A stretch of 64,000 nucleotides of DNA from Symsagittifera roscoffensis. Lineage: Eukaryota; Xenacoelomorpha; Acoela; Convolutidae. The translations under genes and the position numbers were made by a program. The stretch's first letter is position 1. Each line of letters begins with the position of its first letter. Shown one piece after another: positions 10,724 through 19,980 of the stretch. The notes under the pieces are model-generated. The model worked only from the letters and a program-made list of their open reading frames with translations, was not told where the DNA came from and made no database searches. The DNA is taken from assembly GCF_963678635.1 (NCBI RefSeq), contig NC_087064.1, positions 37,996,706 through 38,060,705 on the forward strand, in the 5' to 3' direction.

Positions 10724-11311
10724 CCATGCGTGTTAATGTACTTGGAAACGAACTTTAGGACCTTGTCCGATTTGTTTTTATTACATATTATTGCTGATGG
10801 CCTCCGGAAAAACTGATCGTCCGCTTTCAGCACGTAATTGTCCGATTCGCTTAAATAGTTGTTAGGTCCCCAGAAATCAATCTGAGTGCATTTATTTGGT
10901 TCCCTTGGCTCATACACTGTGCCTAGATCATTTTTGGCATAGAGTCTTTAATTTTTTACCTGCCGCTGTGCACATTGCACACTCTTCCGCGGCCGACGCC
11001 ACGCTCCGATGAATATACGAGTACCAAATGTCCCCTGCTGCGTCAATTATACTGGCTTTCCCGCGATGATACCTATGGATCCGATTGATGATGGGTCGGC
11101 ATAACGAGATGGGAATGACCAGCCGTTCGTCCATCCACAGGCAACCGTCCCTCACATGGTGGTTATTAGTGTACTGCCCCAATTTGCAGTCAATTTGCTC
11201 TCACGTTCTCCGCAAAGTCTGGGTCTTTTCTTACTAGCATGTCGCGAATAGCTTCTAGTTGTTTGCCCGCTTTGTAAACTGCCTCCACCAGCTTGAGGAT
11301 GAACAACTCGT
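10724..11311. repeat. 588-bp tandem duplication, left copy
   Basis: Begins CCATGCGTGTTAATGTACTT and ends GAGGATGAACAACTCGT. The next 588 bases repeat it with no difference that I can see. Flanking bases differ cleanly at both edges, so no long microhomology marks the junction. Confidence 0.9.
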
Positions 11312-11899
11312 CCATGCGTGTTAATGTACTTGGAAACGAACTTTAGGACCTTGTCCGATTTGTTTTTATTACATATTATTGCTGATGGCCTCCGGAAAAA
11401 CTGATCGTCCGCTTTCAGCACGTAATTGTCCGATTCGCTTAAATAGTTGTTAGGTCCCCAGAAATCAATCTGAGTGCATTTATTTGGTTCCCTTGGCTCA
11501 TACACTGTGCCTAGATCATTTTTGGCATAGAGTCTTTAATTTTTTACCTGCCGCTGTGCACATTGCACACTCTTCCGCGGCCGACGCCACGCTCCGATGA
11601 ATATACGAGTACCAAATGTCCCCTGCTGCGTCAATTATACTGGCTTTCCCGCGATGATACCTATGGATCCGATTGATGATGGGTCGGCATAACGAGATGG
11701 GAATGACCAGCCGTTCGTCCATCCACAGGCAACCGTCCCTCACATGGTGGTTATTAGTGTACTGCCCCAATTTGCAGTCAATTTGCTCTCACGTTCTCCG
11801 CAAAGTCTGGGTCTTTTCTTACTAGCATGTCGCGAATAGCTTCTAGTTGTTTGCCCGCTTTGTAAACTGCCTCCACCAGCTTGAGGATGAACAACTCGT
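11312..11899. repeat. 588-bp tandem duplication, right copy
   Basis: Direct continuation of the left copy. Beyond 11899 the sequence changes to GCAAACAGTCC, which leads into the upstream part of the integrase. Identity of the two copies implies a very recent event or an assembly artefact. Confidence 0.9.
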
Positions 11900-12202
11900 G
11901 CAAACAGTCCTTTTTCTTCACAACTTTGCAGTCTCTTCTAATCACACTCATTATAATGGTTGCAGGGTACATTGGCCGGTAAACCGCTCCTGTAAACTTT
12001 GAAGGAATTGAAATAATCGTGTTGGTTTTCCCTTTACCGCTCCTGAGGTTCTGGCCTCCAGGATTGAATTGACCACTTCTATTTCCGACAAGTTTTCACT
12101 GCTTGATACGGTATCTGGATAATTGCGTAGAAGTTTGCTCAGTTTCTTTAAGGAAGTATTCATTTTGGAAGATGTAAATTAAAAGGCTGACTTAGCTCGC
12201 AC

Positions 12203-12754
12203 TCAGTAAAAACTCCAACTGTTTTGTCGTTTTTCCAATAAGAGTCGCTCGATATGCAAAAGAAGCGTTCTGGTTGACTGTCGTTTCGCCGCATGCATAT
12301 GAGCCCTCATTCGATGGCAATTGATGCTTGTATTTGCATACTGCAAACTGATTGGCTGAAGCCACCGTAAATTTTGCCACTGTAAAAGTGTTATTGTATC
12401 TACTGATTTTCTGGGCTTCCCCCGCCGGATGTCTTGAAAGGTAGCCAGTGAGTCCGATTTTTCCCCCGGCATATGATCGATGACAAAATCAAACGGAATG
12501 ATACAATCAATCCACCGGGTTAATCGACTCAACATTGTCTTACTTTTCTTGTTGTTTCCGTTAAGTAATGTAACAAGTCGGTTACTACCGTGACTTTCCT
12601 CCCAACTATATATTTTCGAAAACACTCTGCCCTCCCATACTACAGCCAGCCTTTCCAAATCGTTTGAGAAGTACTTCTTTTCCGCCGCGTTTAAATACCT
12701 TGAAGCAAATGAGATCGCCCGCCCACCCTCGGGGCTTAGTTGCTCAAGCACCAC
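12203..12754 (-). pseudogene. Gypsy-1 RNase H domain
   Basis: RNase H removes the RNA strand from the RNA/DNA hybrid during reverse transcription. The frame reads AISFASRYLNAAEKKY, then NDLERLAVVWEG, then LLNGNNKKSKTMLSRLTRW and HMPGEKSDSLA, all typical of the Ty3/Gypsy RNase H and the connection to integrase. The segment between LAVVW and LLNGN is altered relative to the usual spacing, suggesting a local frameshift or replacement. It sits directly downstream of the reverse transcriptase. Confidence 0.8.
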
Positions 12755-12856
12755 CCGTAGTCCATTATGGCTGGCATCGCATACAATACGAATATCCTTA
12801 TGAACCTCGAAGCGCTTTAGTTCAAAAATTTTTTTGCTAAATGTGTTTTAATGACC

Positions 12857-13475
12857 TCAAACGCAAATTGTCATTCTGCCGACCACACGAAATCGTTGTT
12901 CTGCTAGCAACGGCCGGAGGGGCGCTGAAGTTTCCGCGAGTACCGGCAAATATTTATGGAGGCTGTGTATCGAGCCCAATAAAGATTTCAATTGAGACAG
13001 TGTTTGTGGCGGTTGCAACTTGTCAATAAGATCAGATGTCGAAACTAGCTGAGTAATTCCGGAGGCGGTTATTTTATGTCCTAACCACTCGCATTCTAAT
13101 TTCTTGAAATCGCATTTCGGTAGTTTAAGCGCCATATTTCCTCGGTCCAATTTCCTCCAAATGTTTTCGACGATGGCAATATTTTCCATCTCGGTGCCCT
13201 TTGAGGGGACCAGAATATCATCGATGACTGCATGCGCATTAGGGAATTCTTTCAATATGAAATCCACTACCAGTTGGAATTCCGCCATCATCGTGGTTAA
13301 GCCGATTCTGTCTTGAATCGATAAGTACCAGTGGATTTTCCACCCATCTTGAATCGATGGGTGGAAACCCCGTCTTGAATCGGTACGTACCAGTGGATGT
13401 TTCACCCACTAACGAAAAATTGTCATGTTTGCTCGTATCATTACCTAAGGAGAGCTGTCCGTATGGGTATGTCAA
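12857..13475 (-). pseudogene. Gypsy-1 reverse transcriptase
   Basis: The active-site strand reads AVIDDILVPSKG, a version of the Y-x-D-D box with Ile-Asp-Asp retained. Downstream are LPKCDFKKLECEWLGHKI and LIDKLQPPQTLSQLKSLLGS, the palm/thumb part of Ty3/Gypsy enzymes. Upstream, the conserved GTYRFKTGF segment is disrupted by a small duplication (TCTTGAATCG occurs three times at 13311-13381) and a hairpin of TTTCCACCCA with TGGGTGGAAA. Two frames, 12857-13405 and 13239-13475, together cover it. It cannot encode an intact enzyme. Confidence 0.8.
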
Positions 13476-13839
13476 GTCCTTGATCGTAAAGTAGACGGTA
13501 CCCGATTTTCATTCCTTAACTGTTTGGCCAGTTTTATCCATTAGTTCTTCAATATTTGACATTCGGTACTTGTTTTCATTTAGCTCTGTTGATTCAAGTG
13601 CTAGTTTTACCGAACCGTTTTTTTAAATGTGATAACAATTGGCGACACAAAATTTTTATCCAAACACTGTTCGAGCTTTTTGATATGCCCTTGACTTAGT
13701 AGTTTTGCAATTTCCTTATCGACTTTGTCTTGAAGCGTGATCGGAACGCGTCTACCTTTCTGTTGCACCGGCGTGAGTTCTTTGAAGAAATCAGCTTGCA
13801 GTTTATATTTTCGAATTCGCCCTGCCCTGTTAAATAAAT

Positions 13840-14290
13840 AATAGAATTGCTCACTGAAATGCAGTTGTTATTCGTCCAAAGTCTTATCCTCCTGTTGCTC
13901 CGCTCGCCCTTGGATATTCATAACATCTCGAACGGCGGCTTGGACCAGCTGGAGACCCAGCTGTGGCATCAAACCCCGTCCGATGATCGATTGTCTTCAA
14001 CCCCCGATCTTCTTGATGTACGTCTCTGCCGACTACCCGTTCGACTTCAATGTCGCCTTCATTCTCCCATGAACTTCAACGGAATGTTTCTGTAATCGCG
14101 GATCTGGTCATCATGCGGGCCCAAAGGTTAACACCCGCTTTCGCCAGCGGAATTCCGCAATTCACCGATGGTGAAGATCGAAATTGGCAACCCACTATCG
14201 ATCCACGCCGTCGTCATTTTCCCGTTGATCTTCAATGGCAATTGTACCCCCGCCACTTTAAATTCGCGCTCCTCCCTGAACTTCTTAATT
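13840..14290 (-). pseudogene. Gypsy-1 aspartic protease region
   Basis: A - strand reading contains VQLPLKINGKMTTAWIDSG; the Asp-Ser-Gly triplet is the catalytic motif of retroviral-type aspartic proteases. This protease matures the polyprotein by cleavage. The region lies between the zinc knuckle and the reverse transcriptase, as expected. Stops interrupt the downstream part. Two small + strand frames here (13847-14095, 14050-14292) are shadows. Confidence 0.6.
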
Positions 14291-14439
14291 GACATGTATT
14301 AATCCGAGCTATCCGAATCCCAACCGCGAGTTTGTGGCGGACAATTGTTTACCCATCCCACCGAAGAATTGTGCTGTGATGCGACGTCATCGTGTTCCGC
14401 AAAATAATCATCACCGCTCGTCTCGCCGTGAATAAGTCC

Positions 14440-14957
14440 AACGCTCACGCGGTTAACGCCTCTCTTCCCGCGGCATGTCCGCTCATAGTGCCTTGTCTTT
14501 TTGCATTAGTTGCAAGTTGCGTTGCGAGCTGGGCATTCTGAAATGTGCTCCGTCGTAAAATTTGCTCGGTCGGAGTTAAAGCGACGTCTCTCCGCTGCGC
14601 CTCTTGTGTTTCCTCGGCATGGTCCCCTTGAACCCCGTTGAATAGGTCATCGGAATCCCCCTCGGATAGAACTAATGGGTTCGGTTTTTATTTGTAAGGC
14701 ACCTCCTGGCGCTGTGTGTAACACCCCACCGGTATGTAGCTCTTCACATACTTATTGCCACTTTCGTACAATAACAAGATCTTATACACTTCGTCCGGTG
14801 CTTTAGTCGACCTGCATAATTCCGTTTGTGCTTTCTTGTTAGTCATGTTCACTATAAAGACGTCACGTAAGATCCACCGTTCCATTCTGCCAAGACTACA
14901 TCTCGCTGCAAGTCCGCTTAGCAGCGAATGAAATTTTTCGAGGTATTTTATCTGCAT
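14440..14957 (-). pseudogene. Gypsy-1 gag with CCHC zinc knuckle
   Basis: The 89-codon frame 14688-14957 contains LSGLAARCSLGRMERWILRD and AQTELCRSTKAPDEVYKI, typical of the capsid-proximal part of Gypsy gag. Further downstream, around 14470-14560, a - strand reading gives CPARNATCN, a stop, then CKKTRHYERTC, a decayed nucleic-acid-binding CCHC knuckle. Upstream gag sequence is not recognisable. Confidence 0.6.
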
Positions 14958-15807
14958 TTAGTTTTGTCAGGTACTCGCGGTTTTTGAAACGGCCAAAGTT
15001 GCTTTTAATGTTCTGAACTAAAAATTAATTTGTGCAGTTTTTTTGCAACAGTTTTTCTTGAAATTATAAGTGTACGGAAGTGTCATTCTGGCCAGTTTGA
15101 GATAATAATTGCGCGATAGACACCGTGATATCATATAAAAGATATAAAAAAAGTGAACCATTTCCAATTTAAACAAACTGAACAATTTCAAATTGAGTTG
15201 GCATGCAACTCGGTATTTAAATTAGGCTAATATAAGCAAAAAACTTAAACTTTTAATACCTACCTCGCGTGTGGTAAAACAAAACGAGAAGGGAAGACGA
15301 AACAACTATAATTTTTTAATTAATATATCATGTTTTGACTTTTGCTTTCCAATCGGAACTCGCTTCTGCAAATTTGCAATGCTATCGAAAGTGTTTTTTT
15401 TAAGAATCAAAGAACCTAGTTGTGCTGATTTTTTTTGCTTCGGTAAAGTTTTAAAAATTTTTAGCCTGAAATTTATTTTTTGCTGCATGACTTTTGATTT
15501 CTTTCTATGTTTCATTCATCTCGTTTGTTGAAGATTTGGCTCTATTTCTATTTCTCTCATGGTGTAACTAGGGGTCTTACAAGGTTGAGTATGAAACCAA
15601 TTATCTTCGCCATGACTCAAAAGGTTCGCGTATTAATCAGATAATTCAAATATTAATTTAATTTAAAAAAAATTACACTGAAAGGCAAAAAAGCCGCAAA
15701 TTCTGCTATCGAACAGTATAAAAGTAAAAGTCACAAAAAACGTGATGAACTTCCAATTTCGAAAGTGGAATGGAATGTTCATTTTTCGTGGCAAAATAAA
15801 AATACTG
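14958..15807. other. Non-coding; possible 5' end of Gypsy-1
   Basis: A 5' LTR and leader should lie here, but I find no repeat of this sequence near the 3' side (9300-10500). The frame at 15271-15531 is Phe-rich low complexity and not a gene. Confidence 0.35.
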
Positions 15808-16028
15808 GGTCTCTTCCAGTTTACCACCCCCCCCCCTCGTAAAACTACGAAATAAAACTGTTCAAAAATTGTTCACACGGCATTTTGCAAGTTATAAATG
15901 CTGCACAAATTTGTTCACCTCTTCACGCGGACACGTTTTAACGCAGTTTATAACGTGAAAAGTCCTATTAAGTAGATTTTTATAATTTGAATTTCAGAAA
16001 CAATGAAAGGAGGGGCTGAAAAAGAGCC
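15808..16028. mobile_element. Diverged hAT-type MITE
   Basis: Starts GGTCTCTTCCAGTTTACC and ends GGGGCTGAAAAAGAGCC, with a run of ten C residues near 15826. Internal blocks (GTTCACACGG, AAATTTGTTCACC, AACGTGAAAAGT) are weakly similar to the other copies. Flanks AAATACTG and AAAATTTT do not match well, so the target duplication has decayed or the ends are misplaced. Confidence 0.5.
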
Positions 16029-17956
16029 AAAATTTTACCTACCGATTCAGTTTTCACCAATTGGGTGAATTTTATCCAACGTTTGTCAATCACAAATGAT
16101 TCTGGAATTTCAAAGAGTTTTGAAGTCAATAATTGTTTTTTTTTGAAACATGAGAATTGAGATTATTTCAAAAAAATAAGTGAGTCTTTTTTCTGTTCAC
16201 TTCAGTTCACTAACTATTTGCCAATTGTCGGTTGGCTTGTTCTATTAATTGTAATCTAATCAAATATCCAAGTTCATATCAGCATCTGCTCGTGTGTGAC
16301 AAAAATAACTACTCACTTATCAATTTAATGGTAGTTTCATGATTTTTTAAGGTATTTGAATTTATACGGGTTATAAGTGGCCATTGGAAATCAGTGATCG
16401 AAAATTGAAGAAAAAAATCAATATCAGTGTTGAATTACCATTCATTCAGAACTAAAAAATAGGGGGAAAATAATAAATTAGGAAAAAGAATTAGCGAAGA
16501 TTTAGCGATGAATTAATGATGGTTTTCATTCTTAAAAACTTAGTAGCAAATAAAAGTGCTGATTTATCAATGCTTTAGCGCTGATTTTGCGGTTAATTTT
16601 AGCAAAAATTTAGCTTAAGATTTCAATTTTTTTATAATAAAAAGTCTGAGAGACGAAAGAGTTGTTGAAAATTTTGCTCAAAGTCCACTGGATTCTTGGT
16701 TTTTCCAAACTTTCATAGATTTACTTAGGATTTTCTGGAAAAAAGAATTATGCATCTTTCAGAACAAATGTTTTGCAATTATCTTGTTTATGATTGCACC
16801 AAATCGAAAATTATTGTGTTCTTGCGCATAAATAACTTTGTTTACTTTATTTTTTTCTAAGCAAACATTTCAAAACTGTTGATGAAAATCTTTTTGAAAT
16901 CATTTTACGGTAAACCATATAAGTATTTCCATTGATCAATTCGAACACGTATAAATCACGATATGAACTCACTATCTATCAACTTTTTTTAATCACAATT
17001 CAAAGTTTTCTGATTGATGATTCAAGGCTTCTTTTTGCAATTATCGAATTTCCTGCTGGTTATAATTTTTATAATATTTTCATATTTGAGCAGTTAACTA
17101 AAAATTTTTAACTCATCCTTAAAAGTTATATAAATTAAGAAAAAATTATAAATCCATTATGTATTGTTTTCAAAATTTAGTGAGCCCAAATTAAAAACTT
17201 CTGATTGGTTCTGATTGGCTCCGTAAAGTTTTTAATTTTGCAAGCAAAAATTTTAGGTTTTCATCATCATTTTCACTTTGAAGGCAATTTTAGGCAACCG
17301 ATTTAAATTCTTTAAATCATCAATAAAAGCACATATAAATCAAGGGAAGCTAAAATTGTAAAATCTACCTACAATGGAAATTTTTTTGTTTTCAGCCAAC
17401 TAATCTGTCGTTCTTGACTATCAAATGATATCATTCAAAAACTCTACGTCCACACATTTTTTGATAATTGCAATCCAAAAAAGTTATAAGCAACTTTTAT
17501 TGAACAGTTTTTGCAAGGCTTAGATAAAAATTTTTGCTTAAATACGACGCAACAACAATATTTTGCCTTCTAAGGTTTGAAAGAAAATTTCGAAAGAATA
17601 GTAATGAAAACCAACAAAATTATTTTCATACCTGCATAAATATTTTGTAACTTTTACAGAATCGTCCTTTTTTCTAACATTAGGTAGTTCCAGAGGCGGA
17701 TCTTGATTTTATTGAGAGAGGGTGCGTGTTTACAAATATATTTAAAAAAATTCTAGTTTGACTAAATTGAACTTCCGAGCTCTCTCGGAACATTACAAAA
17801 ACCCTGTTTTGGTAAATATTTTTGTGCTGCAGGCAAAGAAAACAGCTAAAAAAGAGTTTTATCCGGAAAAAAAATTCGCGATGACGCTTTTAGCAAATAT
17901 TTAAGGTCAGTCAGCCAAAAATGGAGGTCTTGAATTAGTACCAAAGGGGGGCCCTT
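16029..17956. other. AT-rich non-coding DNA
   Basis: No frame, repeat or RNA gene that I can support. A short GGCGGATCTTGATTTTATTGA motif near 17695 resembles the end of the small element at 62621, suggesting a decayed transposon edge. The last six bases, GCCCTT (17951-17956), are the left target duplication of the Polinton. Confidence 0.4.
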
Positions 17957-19607
17957 AGTAGTGGGCTAATTCGGCGGCGCTCCAACAGGGGGAGGGGGGT
18001 ACCTACACAGTGGTGCACCAAAGCCTAATCCCAAAACCAGATAGGCGCTCCAGACATAATTTCTCGGTGCTCCAGACCCTAACCCCAAAACCACAGAGGG
18101 GCACCAAACTAATTTTCAAACCCTAGGGGCACTCCAAAGAGGAAAATAAAACCACATTTATTACATCCTAACTGCTATGAAATGACTATATTATAATAAG
18201 TCACAGCTGTTGTGATATACAATAAAAAGGCATTTCTGGGGACTGCATTTTCGTGCGTTAACGTTCGAGCGAGACTATAACGTTCATATTTTTGTGAATT
18301 AAAGTTAACTTAAAAGTTATAGCCAATAAATTTCAGCCGTTGATAGCTGTTAACCATTTCCTTTCCGTATGCATCTTTTATTGTTGAAACAACGCTCAGC
18401 AATCTGAATCACTCACGAAGTTTGAAGAGCGGCTGACAGTCCGGTGTCATGACATAATTGAATCATAAAATTAATGGTAAAAATATGGAATAATGAATCA
18501 ACCAAAATGATTTTAAATGTAGATTGGCATACTGAAGATATTAATAGTGAGCATTTAAGTTTCTCTGTCTTCTCAACTGGTAACCGATCAAAAAACAGTT
18601 GTATTAACGATCGTCATATAGTTTTCATATCACGGCGGAAAAAAATAACAAATGAGGAACCAAAAGAATATGGACAGAGTTGTAAAGAACAGTCTTACTT
18701 GAACGAACTTTTACAAACAACGTGGTGTATTTTTGCAAAACAAAAGTATGGGAAGGCTACTGATTTATCAATAGCTACTTATGAAAACGTATTTGATTAT
18801 TTGTTCAATTTTGCCCCAATTATGCTTGAGAAAGGGGTGGAGCCAATGATTTGACTTTGTTTAAATAATCTTTCGAAATATCAAAAACTTTCAATGGTCT
18901 ATCTAAATATCTACTACCGATATATAGGATTGCGTAAAGGGTATCTGCAAGGTTACTTTCATTTCCACTGGCTTGAAATTCAGCAGGTCCGCGAGGTGTT
19001 GAAAAAAAATTAAAATGGAAAAACGTAGAGTTACTTCAATGAACTTGAAAATCATTCACGAGATTTATTCGACCGTGAAACAAACCTATCCGGAAAATGC
19101 TGGCCCCCGAAATTATTTTCTAGCTGCATGTTCTCTATTTTTCTAGCAAAAATGACATAAGCTATGACGTTGCCATTAAACTTAGACCATATGGAGGTAT
19201 GATTGGCATAGATAATTCTTCATTGGACAAATACTTGAATGATTCAAAAATATCTTGACTGCATGCAACTTTACATGATGCGGCGGGATTTATTCACGAA
19301 GTTTATAACACTGGCCCCACCTACTGGTACATGCTACCCTGGAAGTGTAACAACAGCCTGATTGGTCACTTGAGTGGTAATACTTTCTGTTTTTATGTTA
19401 AACTGACAAAACCAAGTCTCTATCAATTGTTAGAATGTTGAAGGAAAGATCAGTCGTGCTAGACTTGGAAGGATTCCGTTGTAGGAAAAATAAGTCTATA
19501 GTTAAGGAATCTCTTATTTTTCTACCTCCAGCCAGTTTCAATTCACTTCCCAAATCTGATCAAAAAGCTTACAACTGGTTGACAAATAACTTGCACGGAA
19601 TTGACTG
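17957..19607 (+). repeat. Polinton left terminal inverted repeat
   Basis: About 1651 bp. Its reverse complement matches 40755-42398 from the AGTAGT end to GAATTGACTG, including a block of direct GGCGCTCC / CCCAAAACC motifs near the tip, the stretch TGACAGTCCGGTGTCATGAC, and most of a gene. The two repeats have diverged by point changes and small indels, so the element is not a recent insertion. Confidence 0.9.
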
Positions 19608-19839
19608 AAGGGAACGCTTTAAAGAACGCGTCGCCTGCAAGAGTTTTCGCGGTATAGTGGTGAAAGGAGCAGTCCAGTCCATACGTTTCGTGACAAACAG
19701 ATCTGAACTGCTCAAAACACTCATGCTAAAAGGAAAAGATCTGAGGCTAAATAGATGTCATGGTATTCTCCTACGTTCCTGCATCGTAGCTGGTGAAATA
19801 CTTCTATCGCATGGTTGTATTCCATTTTGTCAACGCTGA
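18474..19839 (+). pseudogene. TIR-embedded gene of unknown function, left copy
   Basis: An uninterrupted 126-codon frame (18474-18854) starts MVKIWNNESTKMILNVDW. Later pieces in other frames include ATLHDAAGFIHEVYNTGP (near 19266), then LDLEGFRCRKN and LIFLPPASFNSLP (19459-19560), then 60 codons at 19657-19839 with VVKGAVQSIRFVTN. The Leu-Asp-x-Glu-Gly-Phe opening, about 60 residues of LP..SFN..P and a distal VKG block are reminiscent of 3'-5' exonuclease-like proteins in virus-like elements; that is inference, not a clear family match. The copy is broken by stops, for example after HGID. It extends about 230 bp past the repeat, so this copy keeps a C-terminal part the right copy lacks. Confidence 0.55.
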
Positions 19840-19856
19840 CTTCTGCCCCTTGTAAA

Positions 19857-19980
19857 CTGTTTAACTACAATTTTGTTTATTCATGAATACGGGTAGTAGC
19901 CCTTTAGTTTAAGGAGATCTATTTGCTTTTGTGAGTAACCTATTGATGCAAACTGTGTTTCCATCAGCTGAAATCCTGAT
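19857..19980 (-). pseudogene. Most distal surviving piece of polymerase B
   Basis: On the - strand, directly following the last array unit, a reading gives FQLMETQFASIGYSQKQIDL and then KLKGYYPYSYMN. This fits the segment just before the polymerase (palm) domain of protein-primed B-family polymerases. The similarity then ends, and within about 250 bp the left terminal repeat begins. The palm motifs (DxxSLYP and YxDTDS types) are therefore missing from this element. Confidence 0.65.

Larger units (their letters stand above)
10582..12163 (-). pseudogene. Gypsy-1 integrase, broken by a 588-bp tandem duplication
   Basis: Integrase joins retrotransposon cDNA to chromosomal DNA. The zinc-binding N-terminal region is visible as RIHRYHRGK followed by CAMC (an H-H-C-C arrangement). 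The core follows with QIDFWGP (first catalytic Asp) and FYMDHGSSF (second Asp). The segments 10928-11182 plus the start of the core appear twice: 10724-11311 and 11312-11899 are direct copies that look identical, so the zinc finger and core start are each present in duplicate. Only the left copy continues into the second catalytic Asp. The right-hand part (11778-12163) is the linker before the zinc finger. The duplication and frame changes make it non-functional. Confidence 0.8.
9403..14957 (-). mobile_element. Degenerate Ty3/Gypsy retrotransposon (element 1)
   Basis: Read on the - strand from 14957 leftwards, the order is gag-like region, CCHC zinc knuckle, aspartic protease, reverse transcriptase, RNase H, integrase and a basic C-terminal tail. 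This order is that of Ty3/Gypsy elements. Many stops and frameshifts break the frame, and the integrase carries a 588-bp tandem duplication. I could not recognise a pair of long terminal repeats, so the true ends are uncertain. GC content is visibly higher than in the flanks. Confidence 0.85.

Noticed and set aside
9300-15300. Long terminal repeats flanking Gypsy element 1
   Set aside because: Compared the two flanks by eye and found no repeated block; none reported.
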